A DNA stretch of 64,000 bases from Actinomadura latina NBRC 106108 (GCF_001552195.1 NZ_BCQS01000011.1:310001-374000), one strand, 5' to 3'. Positions 53,223 to 62,708 are shown, counted from the first letter of the stretch. The notes: generated by a model not told the origin, from the letters alone. Translations and numbers: made by a program.

Positions 53223-54208
53223 TGGTATCTCACCTGGGGGTCGAGCACGGCGTAGAAGAGGTCGACGACGAGGTTGGCGAACGTGATGAAGAACGCGGCC
53301 AGCAGCGCGACACCCATCACGACCGGCTGGTCGGATTTCTCGATGGAGTCGATCGTGAGGCGGCCGAGTCCGGGCAGCCCGAACACGCTCTCGGTGATGA
53401 TGGCGCCGCCGAGGAGCGCGCCGAGGTCCATGCCGAAAACGGTGAGGACGGGGGTGAGCCCGGCGCGGAGCCCGTGCTTGGTGACGACCGTCCGCTCGGG
53501 CAGGCCCTTGGCGCGAGCCGTCCGGATGTACGGCTCGGCCATCGTCTCCACCATCGACGCCCGCGACAGCCGCGCGTACATCGCCGCGTACAGCAGGGCA
53601 AGGGCGACCCAGGGCAGGATGAGGTTCTTCACCCAGCCGACGGGGTCCTCGGCTAGCGGAACGTAGCTGGAATAAGGCAGCAGGCCGCCGATCTGTACGA
53701 CGAGGACGGTCAGCGCCATCGCCGTGAAGTAGATCGGCAGGGACGCGGACGTCAGCGTGCCGACCATCATCGTCCGGTCGAGCAGCGAGTCCTTGCGCAG
53801 CGCGGAGACGACCCCGACGGTGACGCCGCCGACGAGCCACAGGACGGCGGCACCGATACCGATCGACACGGTCGTGGGTAGCCGCTGCATCATCAGGTCC
53901 CAGACCGGCATGTTGTTCTGGTAAGAGAATCCGAGGCAGGGGAAGTGGCACTGGACGGCCAGCGGCCCCGAACCGTAAGTGCGGCCGGCGAAGATGCCGA
54001 CCAGGTAGTCGGTGAACTGCTGCCAGATCGGCCGGTCGAGCCCCATCTGGTGGTGGAGCATGGCCAGCCGTTCCGACGTGCACGACTTCCCGCACGCCTG
54101 GAGCGCCGGGTCGGCGGGGAACACGAAGAAGATCACGAACGTGACCGCGCAGATGACGAGCAGGACGCCGGCGACCCCGGCGAGGCGCAGCGCGATGTAG
54201 CGGATCAC
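53219..54208 (-). CDS. Oligopeptide ABC transporter permease (OppB/DppB type)
   Basis: The 329-residue permease has six hydrophobic segments, starting with RYIALRLAGVAGVLLVICAV, and the family EAA-like coupling loop TARAKGLPERTVVTKHGLR. It forms the inner-membrane channel with the OppC-type permease. The external loop after helix 1 holds an unusual pair of Cys residues (ACGKSC). The start is the GTG complementary to 54206-54208, overlapping the previous stop. Confidence 0.9.
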   Translation of the reverse strand: MIRYIALRLAGVAGVLLVICAVTFVIFFVFPADPALQACGKSCTSERLAMLHHQMGLDRPIWQQFTDYLVGIFAGRTYGSGPLAVQCHFPCLGFSYQNNMPVWDLMMQRLPTTVSIGIGAAVLWLVGGVTVGVVSALRKDSLLDRTMMVGTLTSASLPIYFTAMALTVLVVQIGGLLPYSSYVPLAEDPVGWVKNLILPWVALALLYAAMYARLSRASMVETMAEPYIRTARAKGLPERTVVTKHGLRAGLTPVLTVFGMDLGALLGGAIITESVFGLPGLGRLTIDSIEKSDQPVVMGVALLAAFFITFANLVVDLFYAVLDPQVRYQ

Positions 54209-55152
54209 CGGCCACCCCCGCGCGGGTCGAGGGCGTCCCGGAACGCGTCGCCGAGCAGGGTGAACGCGAGGACGGTCAGCAGCAGGCACACGCCGGGCAC
54301 CACGAAGAACGTCGGGTCGACCTGGTACCAGTCGATCGCCTTGGCCATCATCTGCCCCCAGGACGAGTCGGGCGGCCGGACGCCGATGCCGAGGAACGAC
54401 AGCGCCGCCTCCGTGCCGATGTTGATCGGGACGGTGAGCGTCGCGAAGACCAGCACCGGGGCGAGCAGGTTGGGCAGCACCTCGCGGAACACGATCCGCA
54501 TGCGCAGCATCCCGGACGCCCGCGCCGCCTCGACGAACTCCCGGTTGCGCAGCGAGAGTGTCTGCCCGCGCACGATCCGCCCGATGTAGGGCCAGCCGAA
54601 GAAGCCCATGACGAACACCAGCTCCAGTTTCCGGTTGGCGTCCGGCAGCACCGACACCAGCGCGATCATGAAGATGAGGTGCGGGAACGACAGGACGAGG
54701 TCCATGATGCGGCTGACGAACGCGTCGACCCGGCCGCCGGTGAACCCGGCGATGAGCCCGAGCACGGCGCCGACCGCGGTGGACACGACGGTCGCCGCGA
54801 CCGAGATCAGCAGCGAGACGCGGGCGCCGTAGACCATGCGGCTGAACACGTCCCGTCCGGTGCCCGGCTCGACGCCGAGCCAGAAGTCGCCGTCGATGCC
54901 GCCGAACGCGCCCTTGGGCGCGCCCGCGAGCGCCTTGTCGATCTTCTCGGGGTGGAACTCGTTCGGGCCGTGCCCGTTGAGCGCGGTGAGCAGCGGGGCG
55001 GCGAGCGCCATGAGCACGAACAGCGCGATGATCGCCAGCCCGACGAGTGCGGCGGGGTCACGGCGCAGGCGCCCGCCGGCCAGCCGCCAGGGCGACCGGC
55101 CGGCGGGCGCCGGCACGCTGCCCGCCACCTCGGTGAGGGGCGGGGCGCTCAC
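54205..55152 (-). CDS. Oligopeptide ABC transporter permease (OppC/DppC type)
   Basis: The 315-residue permease has a cytoplasmic N-terminus, five or six helices and the coupling loop EAARASGMLRMRIVFREVLPN. It pairs with the OppB-type permease. The start is the GTG complementary to 55150-55152, overlapping the final base of the binding-protein stop (TAGTG). Confidence 0.9.
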   Translation of the reverse strand: MSAPPLTEVAGSVPAPAGRSPWRLAGGRLRRDPAALVGLAIIALFVLMALAAPLLTALNGHGPNEFHPEKIDKALAGAPKGAFGGIDGDFWLGVEPGTGRDVFSRMVYGARVSLLISVAATVVSTAVGAVLGLIAGFTGGRVDAFVSRIMDLVLSFPHLIFMIALVSVLPDANRKLELVFVMGFFGWPYIGRIVRGQTLSLRNREFVEAARASGMLRMRIVFREVLPNLLAPVLVFATLTVPINIGTEAALSFLGIGVRPPDSSWGQMMAKAIDWYQVDPTFFVVPGVCLLLTVLAFTLLGDAFRDALDPRGGGR

Positions 55153-56813
55153 TACTTGACCCCGATGGTGGCGAAGTCGAACTCGCCCTCCCAGATGGGG
55201 TGGCCGAACGCGCCGGTGACCTTGGAGCCGTGCAGCAGCGGCAGCTTGTCGTGGATCAGCGGGACCATCGGCGACAGCTGCATCAGCTCCCGGTCGAGGG
55301 CCTGCCACTGCGCCGGATCGTTCGCCTTCACGGCCGCTTCGATCTTGTCGTTGATGGCCTTGTCGTCCATCTGGGAGACGACGGTGTTGCCCTTCGGCGT
55401 GATGTTCCGCCCGTTGAAGATCGGCGGGATGAACGAAGAGGCGGACGGGTAGTCGGCGCACCAGCCGTAGAAGACCATCTCGTCCTCCTTCTTGATGTCG
55501 CCGATCGTGTCGTAGTAGACGCTCTTGGCGACGGAGTTGATCCGTACCTTCACGCCGACGCGGGCCAGCCCCTGCTGGACGGCTTCGGCCTCGGCCTTGC
55601 CTTGCTCGGTGCTGGTGGTGGTCAGATTGATCGAGAGGCCGCCTGCTTTGCCCGCGGCGGCGAGCAGTTGCTTGGCCTTGGCCGGGTCACCGGTCGGAGG
55701 CGTGTGGAAGACGTCCTGGGCCTGCCCGCCGGTCATGGCCGGCGGGAGGTAGGAGCCCGCCAGGTCGCCGACGCCGCTGCCGCCGTGCGCGGTGCGGTAC
55801 GCCTCCTTGTCGATGGCGTACTGCATCGCCTGCCGGATCTTCGGGTCGTCGAACGGCGGCTTGGTCGTGTTCAGCCCGAGGAAGCGGGTGCACAGGCTCG
55901 TCGCGCTGACGAACCGCTTCTTCACGTCCGGCCTGGTGAGGATGCGCGGCATGCTCGCCGGCGCGACACTGTAGAGGGTGATGGCCCGCTGGTCCTTGCC
56001 CTGGTCGGCGATCAGGCGCTGGTCGATGCTGGTCTGCGCGAGGCCCTCCTCCACGACGATCTTGTCGGGGCTGGCCTGGCGGACGCCATCCGACGCCTTG
56101 CTCCAGTTGGCGTTCCTGACCAGTGACAGCTTCTGGCCCCGGTCGTACGACTCCACCTTGTAGGGGCCGGACGAGAACGGCCGCTTGTCGTAGTTGACGC
56201 CGGTGTCCTTGGCCTTGGGGACGGGCGCGAACGTCGGCAGCGTCGTGATCTTCGGCCAGTCCATGGAGGGTTCCTTGAGGTGGAACACGATGGTCTGCGC
56301 GTCCGGCGTCTCGATGGACGCGAGACCGTCCTTGTCCTTGTAGGGCCCCTCGTACTTGGCGCCGCCTTCCAGCATCGTCCTCGCGTAGCCCGGGCCTTCC
56401 GGCAGGTCGGGGGCGAAGGACCGCTCCACGCCGTACTTGACGTCCGCGCTGGTGATGGGCGAGCCGTCCTCGAACTTCAGCCCCGGCTTGAGGTGGAACG
56501 TCCACGTCTTGCCGTTGTCGGACGTCGTGCCGGTGCCTGTCGCCATGTCCGGGACGACCTTGGTGCCCGCCTGCCCCGGTTCGGCGGCGTACGTCGTCAG
56601 CGTCCGGTAGAGCAGCCGGGTGCCGAAGTCCATCGCGAACATCACGTAGTTGCGCTGCGGGTCGAGGTGGGCGAAGTCCTGCGTGTACAGGACGGTGAGG
56701 GTGCCCCCCGCCTTGCCGGCGGGCGCGTCGTCTCCCGATCCGCAGGCGGACAGCCCGCCCGCGACGGCGAGTGAGAGGGCGAGGGCGAAGCAGGTCCGTA
56801 CCGGACGTCTCAT
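55152..56813 (-). CDS. Peptide-binding lipoprotein of the ABC transporter
   Basis: The 553-residue binding protein (SBP family 5) captures peptides for the transporter. It has a lipoprotein signal with lipobox LSAC and the SBP_bac_5 body (LDPQRNYVMFAMDFGTRLLYR, YGVERSFAP, and FNGRNITP). The start is the ATG complementary to 56811-56813, with GGAG five bases upstream; another in-frame ATG lies at 56828. It opens a tightly coupled operon (SBP, permease C, permease B, ATPase D, ATPase F). Its promoter region at about 56835-56875 contains a TTGCAG-16-TATTTT promoter with the GTGCAATTGCAC motif in the spacer, so a bound regulator would block it. Confidence 0.92.
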   Translation of the reverse strand: MRRPVRTCFALALSLAVAGGLSACGSGDDAPAGKAGGTLTVLYTQDFAHLDPQRNYVMFAMDFGTRLLYRTLTTYAAEPGQAGTKVVPDMATGTGTTSDNGKTWTFHLKPGLKFEDGSPITSADVKYGVERSFAPDLPEGPGYARTMLEGGAKYEGPYKDKDGLASIETPDAQTIVFHLKEPSMDWPKITTLPTFAPVPKAKDTGVNYDKRPFSSGPYKVESYDRGQKLSLVRNANWSKASDGVRQASPDKIVVEEGLAQTSIDQRLIADQGKDQRAITLYSVAPASMPRILTRPDVKKRFVSATSLCTRFLGLNTTKPPFDDPKIRQAMQYAIDKEAYRTAHGGSGVGDLAGSYLPPAMTGGQAQDVFHTPPTGDPAKAKQLLAAAGKAGGLSINLTTTSTEQGKAEAEAVQQGLARVGVKVRINSVAKSVYYDTIGDIKKEDEMVFYGWCADYPSASSFIPPIFNGRNITPKGNTVVSQMDDKAINDKIEAAVKANDPAQWQALDRELMQLSPMVPLIHDKLPLLHGSKVTGAFGHPIWEGEFDFATIGVK

Positions 56814-56839
56814 GGCATCTCCGTGCATTGTCGGGCGGA

Positions 56840-56871
56840 GTGCAATATAAAATAGTACCGTGCAATTGCAC
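56840..56871. promoter_or_regulatory. Operator GTGCAATTGCAC between SBP and M24 genes
   Basis: The perfect palindrome GTGCAATTGCAC (56860-56871) lies between the divergent SBP operon (start 56813) and the M24 peptidase (start 56914). A half copy, GTGCAATATAAA, starts at 56840. On the minus strand the palindrome sits between a -35-like TTGCAG and a -10-like TATTTT, a typical repression site. Confidence 0.65.
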
Positions 56872-56913
56872 TGCAAGCCTCGTTACCGAATCTCCACCTC
56901 CGGGAACACGCAC

Positions 56914-58344
56914 ATGGATGACCGCTTCACCACGGGCAGCCACGATCTGCCCGTATCCAAGGCCCTCGCCTCCTTCATGACGCGGGACTGGGCCGCCGCA
57001 GACAAGCCGCCTCCCGGCCGTCTCGTCGTGGCGCCGTACACGCGCGCGCGTCGCGCCGCCCTGTCCGCGCACTTCCCCGGTGACCGCCTGGTCCTGCCTG
57101 CCGGGCCGCCGAGGGTCCGCAGCAACGACTGCGACTACCGGTACCGTCCGCACACCGCCTACGCCCACCTCACCGGGGACACCACGGCCGATACCGGGAC
57201 CGGCGCCGTCCTGGTGATGGAGCCCACCGCCGACGGGCACGACGCCATCCTCTACCACCGGCCCCGGTCCCCACGCGGTGATGGAGGCTTCTACCGCGAC
57301 CGCCGGCACGGGGAGTTCTGGGTCGGCCCCCGCGCCACCCTCGCCGAAACCGAGGAGAGGCTGGCGATCACCTGTGCACCCCTCGACGACCTCGAGAAGG
57401 CGCTGCGCGGCCCCGGCCCGACCCGCGTGATCCGCAACGTCGACCCGGAGATCGACCGGGCGGTCCCGGCGGATGATCCGCAGCCCGACCGCGAGCTCGC
57501 CGCTCGCGCCGCGGAGCTGCGCCTGGTCAAGGACGACTGGGAGATCGCCCAGATCCAGGCCGCCGTCGACCACACCGTGACCGCCTTCACCGAGGTCGCC
57601 GCGAGGCTGCCGCAGGTCACCGGCGTGCCGCGCGGGGAGCGCTGGGTGGAGGGCACCTTCGACCGCGTCGCGCGCATCGAGGGCAACGGGGTCGGCTACG
57701 AGACGATCGCCGCGTCCGGCGCGCACGCCTGTGTCCTGCACTGGACCCGGAACGACGGGGCGCTACGTCTCGGCGACCTGCTCCTACTCGACGCCGGCGT
57801 GGAGACCGACACGCTCTACACCGCCGACATCACCCGCACCCTCCCGATCAGCGGCTGGTTCACGCCGCGGCAGCGGCAGGTGTACGACCTCGTCTACCAC
57901 GCCCAGGAGGCCGGCCTCGCCGCCATCCGCCCGGGCGCCCGGTTCCGCGACTTCCACATGGCCGCGATGCGCGTCATCGCCGAGGGCCTGGAGGACTGGG
58001 GCGTGCTGCGCAGCGCGGAAGAGGCGCTCGATCCAGAATCGGGCGTCTACCGTCGCTACACCCTGTGCAGCAGCGGGCACATGCTCGGCATGGACGTCCA
58101 CGACTGCGCGGCGGCGCGCGCGTCCGAGTACCTCGACGGGGTGCTGCGGCCCGGCCACGTCCTGACCGTCGAGCCCGGCCTCTACCTCCAGCCGGACGAT
58201 CTGACGCTCCCGCCGGAGCTGCGGGGCATCGCCGTCCGGATCGAGGACGACGTGCTGGTGACCCAGCAGGGCGCCCGCCTGCTGTCGGCGGAACTCCCGC
58301 GTCACCCGGAAGAGATCGAGCTCTGGATGCAGTCCCTCTCCTGA
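56914..58344 (+). CDS. M24-family Xaa-Pro-type aminopeptidase
   Basis: The 476-residue cytoplasmic enzyme has the creatinase/aminopeptidase-P (pita-bread) fold, with an N-terminal aminopeptidase-P-like domain and the dinuclear metal ligands: Asp in LLLDAGVE, Asp in TADITRTLP, His in GHMLGMDVHD, Glu in TVEPGLYLQ and Glu in VRIEDDVLV. It removes the residue before proline in imported peptides, which fits the adjacent peptide uptake system. The start is the ATG at 56914 (MDDRF) with CGGGAA about eight bases upstream; a frame extension to 56860 begins within the operator. It diverges from the SBP operon across the shared operator. Confidence 0.92.
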   Translation: MDDRFTTGSHDLPVSKALASFMTRDWAAADKPPPGRLVVAPYTRARRAALSAHFPGDRLVLPAGPPRVRSNDCDYRYRPHTAYAHLTGDTTADTGTGAVLVMEPTADGHDAILYHRPRSPRGDGGFYRDRRHGEFWVGPRATLAETEERLAITCAPLDDLEKALRGPGPTRVIRNVDPEIDRAVPADDPQPDRELAARAAELRLVKDDWEIAQIQAAVDHTVTAFTEVAARLPQVTGVPRGERWVEGTFDRVARIEGNGVGYETIAASGAHACVLHWTRNDGALRLGDLLLLDAGVETDTLYTADITRTLPISGWFTPRQRQVYDLVYHAQEAGLAAIRPGARFRDFHMAAMRVIAEGLEDWGVLRSAEEALDPESGVYRRYTLCSSGHMLGMDVHDCAAARASEYLDGVLRPGHVLTVEPGLYLQPDDLTLPPELRGIAVRIEDDVLVTQQGARLLSAELPRHPEEIELWMQSLS

Positions 58345-58365
58345 GAGCACGGATCCGGAAAGCAC

Positions 58366-58403
58366 GGGCGGGCGGTGCCGCCCCGCAGCGGCACCGCCCG
58401 CCC
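58366..58403. terminator. Bidirectional terminator between M24 and S1 protease genes
   Basis: GGGCGGGCGGTGCCGC pairs perfectly with GCGGCACCGCCCGCCC over a six-base loop. It lies between the convergent M24 gene (stop 58344) and S1 protease gene (stop 58422), so it should stop both. Confidence 0.9.
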
Positions 58404-58421
58404 ATCCCCATCCGTGGTGGA

Positions 58422-59702
58422 TCACCCGCTGAGCAGGGAGACCCCCCACGTGGACAGGGCGCGGCCGATCGGTTCGTGGATCATGCCGCATCCCGAATTG
58501 GGGCCGCCGCTCAGGATGCCGTGGGCGTAGTTGCCGTAGAAGACGCCGCTGCCGCTGTCACCGGGGCCGTCGCACGCGGTGCTCCAGGTCATGCCGGCGA
58601 GCGTCCGGTTCGGGTAGGAGACGGTGGCGTCGACCTCGGTGACCGTTCCGCAGGTGTAGCCGGTGGTCGAGCCCTGCTTGCAGACGTACCCGCCGACGTA
58701 GTCGCTTTCGCTGCCGTAGACGGGCGTGGTGTAGAGCACCCAGCCGCGCGGCTGCCACCAACTCGGGTTGTCGACCGAGATGATCGCGGAGTCGCCGTAC
58801 CAGCCGAAGGTGTAGTTGGCCACGCCGCCGACGTTCTGGTAGCCGTAGCTGTAGGTGGAGACGTCCCACCAGTAGCCGATCTCGGCGCAGTGGCCGGCGG
58901 TGAGCATGTAGTACCGGCCGCCGGAGTACGTGCTGAACGCGCTGGTGCAGCGTGCCCCGTTGGTGAAGATCGCCAGGCCGGAGCGCAGCGGCGGGTCGCA
59001 GGCGTAGTCGTCGTAGCAGTACTTCGGTACCGACTTTTGCGCGTAGGTGCCGGTCTGCACGGCATCGCCGAACTCGTGCTCGGCCCAGCGCAGCACGTTG
59101 CGCTGGGCCGGGGTGAGGGCGGCGCCGCGCAGGCTGTTCAGCTTCACCACGTTGCGGGACGTGATGATGCCGGTCTGCAGGCCGTTCTCAGCGCCCTTGT
59201 TGGCTTTGCCGACGCGCTTGGCCAGGGCGGCGGACACATGCTGGAGGTGCCTGAAGCTGTACTTGACCGTGGTCGTGTTCGTGTCGCTCATGCCGGACGC
59301 CTCGGCGGTCGTCCGTGCCTTGGGCACCGCGGTCGCCTTGGTCGCCTCGGTGACGCCGATGGTGAGCTTGCCGCCGTGCTTCTGGTCAATCCATGCGCCG
59401 CCGTAGGCCGTGCCGAGATCCTTGCGGATCTTGGAGGCCAGCTTGAGCTGGGCCGGCTGGCGGTCGGCGCGGCGCCGCGCCTCGGCGGCCGAGATGTGGT
59501 GGTCCTTGGTGATCTGCTTGACGAGCGCCTGCTTGGCCTCCTTCTGGATCTGGGTCCGGGATCTGGTGCTCGGGGAGGGGGCGGGGGGCGCGCCGCGGTC
59601 GGTGGCCGCGTCGGCGGGAACCGGTGCGGCCACCGAGACCGTGATCAGGACGGCGGCCCCGGTCAAGGCCGTGGCGATGCCGCTGCGCTTGTGGCGGACC
59701 AT
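58422..59702 (-). CDS. Secreted S1-family (trypsin/alpha-lytic-like) serine protease with propeptide
   Basis: The 426-residue exported protease has a signal peptide (RSGIATALTGAAVLITVSVAA), a charged helical propeptide of about 180 residues of the alpha-lytic prodomain type, and a chymotrypsin-fold domain: catalytic His in LTAGHC, Asp in GDSAIISV and Ser in GDSGSG. Several Cys pairs suggest disulphides. The start is the ATG complementary to 59700-59702 with AAGGAGGA eight bases upstream. It has a promoter region carrying GTGAAATTGCAC. Confidence 0.9.
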   Translation of the reverse strand: MVRHKRSGIATALTGAAVLITVSVAAPVPADAATDRGAPPAPSPSTRSRTQIQKEAKQALVKQITKDHHISAAEARRRADRQPAQLKLASKIRKDLGTAYGGAWIDQKHGGKLTIGVTEATKATAVPKARTTAEASGMSDTNTTTVKYSFRHLQHVSAALAKRVGKANKGAENGLQTGIITSRNVVKLNSLRGAALTPAQRNVLRWAEHEFGDAVQTGTYAQKSVPKYCYDDYACDPPLRSGLAIFTNGARCTSAFSTYSGGRYYMLTAGHCAEIGYWWDVSTYSYGYQNVGGVANYTFGWYGDSAIISVDNPSWWQPRGWVLYTTPVYGSESDYVGGYVCKQGSTTGYTCGTVTEVDATVSYPNRTLAGMTWSTACDGPGDSGSGVFYGNYAHGILSGGPNSGCGMIHEPIGRALSTWGVSLLSG

Positions 59703-59759
59703 TGGGGGGATCCTCCTTCGCGGACGGGGGTGCCACGGCTTCGGGCCGTGGCGTCCGCT

Positions 59760-59778
59760 GTGCAATGTGAAATTGCAC
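59760..59778. promoter_or_regulatory. Operator palindrome of the S1 protease gene
   Basis: GTGCAATGTGAAATTGCAC is a 19-base palindrome, GTGCAAT-N5-ATTGCAC, that contains the core GTGAAATTGCAC (59767-59778), shared with the S33/M9 and SBP/M24 promoters. It lies 58 bases upstream of the protease start. A possible -35, TTTACA, lies just upstream on the minus strand, so the site would overlap the promoter. Confidence 0.65.
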
Positions 59779-59892
59779 TGAACTGTAAAGTGCGGAACGC
59801 GACTTGCCAAGGCCCAGGCGCGCACCCGAATGCCAGCGTGCAAGGGGCGTGGCCGGATCCGGCCACGATGTGCCCGCTGTCGGGAAGGCGGT

Positions 59893-60564
59893 TCAGCGCC
59901 CGCCGCGCCGCATGTGCTCCAGGTGCCCCATCATGATCTTGCGCGCCCGGTCGGCGTCCCCGGCGACCAGCGCGTCCAGGAGGTGCGCGTGCTCCCGCGC
60001 CGACGCCATCAGGTCGTCGGACGCGGCGGCGGGCTCGGCCAGCCCGTACATCCGGGACCGGGCGCGTAGCTCCAGGACCGTCCGGACCAGTATCCGGTTG
60101 CCGGTCAGTTCGAGAAGCCCGCCGTGGAAACGGCGGTCGGCGTCCAGGAAGCGGATCAGGTCCCCGTCGGCCGCCGCCGCGGCGGCCTCCTCGATCAGGA
60201 CCCGCAGTGACCGCTGCGCCGCCTCCGGCACGTTTCCGGCCAGCCTCGCGACCGCGGGAACCTCTACCAACTCCCGGATCTCGGTCAACTCGGCGAGATC
60301 CCGGTCCGAGAGCGGGACGACCCGGAAACCGCGATTGCGGACGGCCTCGAAGAGCCCGTCCCGGACGAGGTCGATCATGGCCTCGCGGACGGGGGTGGGC
60401 GAGATCCCGAACTCGTCCGCCAGTGCGGGCGCGGAGTACACGACGCCCGGCCGCAGCTTCCCGCCGGCCAGTGCGCCGCGCAGCGCATCGGCGACCCGCC
60501 CGCGCAGACTGCTGTGACCGCCGAGATCCGGCAGCCCGACCGCGGCATCGGCCACCGCATCCAT
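59893..60564 (-). CDS. GntR-family (FCD/FadR-type) transcription regulator
   Basis: The 223-residue protein has an N-terminal winged helix (ALADEFGISPTPVREAMIDL, about 40-60) and a C-terminal FCD ligand-binding domain (LTEIRELVEVPAVARLA, then DRRFHGGLLELTGN). FCD regulators usually repress operons and respond to an organic acid or sugar acid. The start is the ATG complementary to 60562-60564, with GAGGAGGG upstream. It lies next to the S1 protease promoter region and is a candidate for the shared GTGMAATTGCAS operators; the spacing of those motifs does not prove it. Confidence 0.85.
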   Translation of the reverse strand: MDAVADAAVGLPDLGGHSSLRGRVADALRGALAGGKLRPGVVYSAPALADEFGISPTPVREAMIDLVRDGLFEAVRNRGFRVVPLSDRDLAELTEIRELVEVPAVARLAGNVPEAAQRSLRVLIEEAAAAAADGDLIRFLDADRRFHGGLLELTGNRILVRTVLELRARSRMYGLAEPAAASDDLMASAREHAHLLDALVAGDADRARKIMMGHLEHMRRGGR

Positions 60565-60653
60565 ACGCCCCTCCTCAACCACGATCAGAATACCGTTCCG
60601 GGTCGCGGTCCCGACCGGGCGGGCGGACCGCCGGGGCCGGACTCGGACCCCGG

Positions 60654-61610
60654 TCACAGCAGTGGATGCACCTGGGGATGGGCGTGCCACCACGCCCCGA
60701 AGGCCGGGTGGCTGTCGGCGTGCTCCACGAAGGCGTCCGCGAGCCCCCGGTAGAGGGCCGCCGCGTCGTCATCCTCCATCCGGTCCCGGCGCCAGGCCAC
60801 GATCAGCTTCGCGACCTGCGGTTCTCCCACGAGCGGCCGGACGACCGTGCCGGGCTGCGGCGGCCAGGACGGGTCCACCAGGCGTATCCCGTGCCCGGCC
60901 GCGACCAGCGGGCAGGCCGCCCCGCTCGGGGCCTCGTAGCGCACGATCGGTTCGAAGCCGGCGGCGCGGCAGGACGCCCGCAGTGAGGCGAGGGAGCCGT
61001 CGTCCGCGCCGGGCGGCGCCACCCAGGACTCGGCCTTCAGGTCGACCAGGTCGATCTCCTCCCGGCCGGCGAGCGGATGAGCCGCCGAGAGGGCGACGAA
61101 GATCGGGAATCGGGGCACCAGCGTGCGGCTCACCACCGGCGCCCGCAGCGGGACGTCGAAGCCCTCCATGGTCCCCAGCAGTGCGGCGTCGAGATGGCCC
61201 CGGGCGAGCGCGTCCCCGAGCAGCGCCGAGGACGGCTCGATGCGCAGCGAGACCTCCCGTCCAGGGAGCGCTTCGCTCACGCGGGCGACGATACTTCCCA
61301 CGCACGCGAGGTGGACGCAGCCGAGCGCGAGCGCCTTGTCCTGGCCCATGGGCGGTCGCAGGTCACCGAACAGGGTGTCGAGTTCCGACAGGACCGTCCG
61401 CGCCCGGCTGATGACCTGCCGGCCCAGCGGCGTCGGCTCCAGCCCGGACCGGCTGCGCGTGAACAGCTCACCGCCGACGATGCTCTCGACCCGGCGGAGC
61501 TGGTTCGACATCGCGGGCTGGGACATGCCCATCCGGGCCGCGGCCCGGGTCACACTTCCCGTTTCGGCCATCGCGCACACCATGCGCAGATGACTGATAT
61601 CGAGGTCCAT
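60654..61610 (-). CDS. LysR-family transcription regulator
   Basis: The 318-residue protein has an N-terminal LysR winged helix (LRMVCAMAETGSVTRAAARMG, about 8-28) and a C-terminal periplasmic-binding-like effector domain. It lies 90 bases upstream of the GntR gene on the same strand. The upstream region has the palindrome CATCAGCTGATG, a plausible autoregulatory site. Confidence 0.88.
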   Translation of the reverse strand: MDLDISHLRMVCAMAETGSVTRAAARMGMSQPAMSNQLRRVESIVGGELFTRSRSGLEPTPLGRQVISRARTVLSELDTLFGDLRPPMGQDKALALGCVHLACVGSIVARVSEALPGREVSLRIEPSSALLGDALARGHLDAALLGTMEGFDVPLRAPVVSRTLVPRFPIFVALSAAHPLAGREEIDLVDLKAESWVAPPGADDGSLASLRASCRAAGFEPIVRYEAPSGAACPLVAAGHGIRLVDPSWPPQPGTVVRPLVGEPQVAKLIVAWRRDRMEDDDAAALYRGLADAFVEHADSHPAFGAWWHAHPQVHPLL

Positions 61611-61624
61611 AGCCGGAAATTATG

Positions 61625-61636
61625 CATCAGCTGATG
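61625..61636. promoter_or_regulatory. Palindrome upstream of the LysR gene
   Basis: CATCAGCTGATG is a perfect 12-base palindrome 14 bases upstream of the LysR start. LysR proteins often bind an interrupted dyad near their own promoter, so this may be the autoregulatory site. Confidence 0.4.
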
Positions 61637-61780
61637 ACCCCTGGCGGGGACCAATGGCCATACTTCCCGTACTCCTTCGTTGAAGTGAGCGATCGGCCGC
61701 CGGGAGAGGTCCTCCTCACCGCCCCTCTCCCGGCAGCCGAGGATGCGCGCGTCCAGTGACTCTTACGGGAAGCGATCGAT

Positions 61781-62605
61781 ATGGACGAACCGCGGACGGC
61801 CGAGAAGGAGGGCGCCCAGCCGGACGACCGCTTGAGCGTCGGCTCGGCCGGCGGTCTGCGCGACGGCGCCTTCCCGGCCTGGCCGTTACCGCCCGGCCCG
61901 AAGGCAGCGGGCACGGCACGGGCCATCGTGCGTTCGGTCTTCGACGAACTGGGCATCCGGCCGGTCGCGCTCGACGGCGCGCAGGTGATCGTTTCCGAGA
62001 TCGCCACCAACGCGGTGGTGCACGGGGCCCGCGACCGGGTGGAACTGTGGGCCCACATCAGCCACCGGACCCGTCCCGCGGTCACAGTGCAGGTCTTCGA
62101 CGCCGCCCCCTGGCGCGGCCCCGGCGAGTTCCCGGCCCCGCCCGCGGAGCCGTCCGACGCGTGCGGAGGGCGCGGCCTGCTTCTCGTGAACGCGCTGACG
62201 GCGGAGAACGGCGGCCGCTGGGGTGTCCATCCCACCAGGTCCAGGCTCGGACCGGACCCGTTGCCCGGCAAGGCCGTCTACTTCACGATCCCGATGCCGG
62301 CGGCGAGCCCGGCGCCGCCGGCTCCGGCGCCGTGGCCCGTGCACGAGCGCGTCCGCGCGCTCGCGGACGCGCGCGGGCTGCGGCCGCGCGTCTCGCTCGG
62401 TCCCGACGCGGCGGTCATTCACTTCACCGTCGGCCTGTGGGTCTGGGTCAAGGGCGAGTCGCTGCTATACGAGCGGCCGGGGCACGGTGTCGTCCGGCAC
62501 CCGGTGTCGGACGCGGTCGAGGTGGTCGAGCAGATCGTCCGGCACAGCGAGGAACTCGCCACCGCGGCCTCGGCGTATCGCGCACCGTCCTGGGATCTGC
62601 ACTGA
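61781..62605 (+). CDS. Anti-sigma-type HATPase protein with long N- and C-terminal extensions
   Basis: The 274-residue protein carries GHKL boxes: N-box IVSEIATNAVVHG (about 68-80), G1 VQVFDAAP and G2 GGRGLLLVNAL. About 85 C-terminal residues follow the ATPase fold, with a second hydrophobic segment VIHFTVGLWVWVKG. RsbW-like ATPases control sigma factors; a partner sigma or anti-anti-sigma factor is not adjacent. The start is the ATG at 61781. Confidence 0.8.
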   Translation: MDEPRTAEKEGAQPDDRLSVGSAGGLRDGAFPAWPLPPGPKAAGTARAIVRSVFDELGIRPVALDGAQVIVSEIATNAVVHGARDRVELWAHISHRTRPAVTVQVFDAAPWRGPGEFPAPPAEPSDACGGRGLLLVNALTAENGGRWGVHPTRSRLGPDPLPGKAVYFTIPMPAASPAPPAPAPWPVHERVRALADARGLRPRVSLGPDAAVIHFTVGLWVWVKGESLLYERPGHGVVRHPVSDAVEVVEQIVRHSEELATAASAYRAPSWDLH

Positions 62606-62708
62606 GTGCGCGCCACGGCGAGGGGACGCCACGGCGACCAGGTCCGTGACCTGTGTGTTAGGTGGCCGTCAGGTGGATTCACCCTCTTGACGTGGCAGGA
62701 CCGTACCT

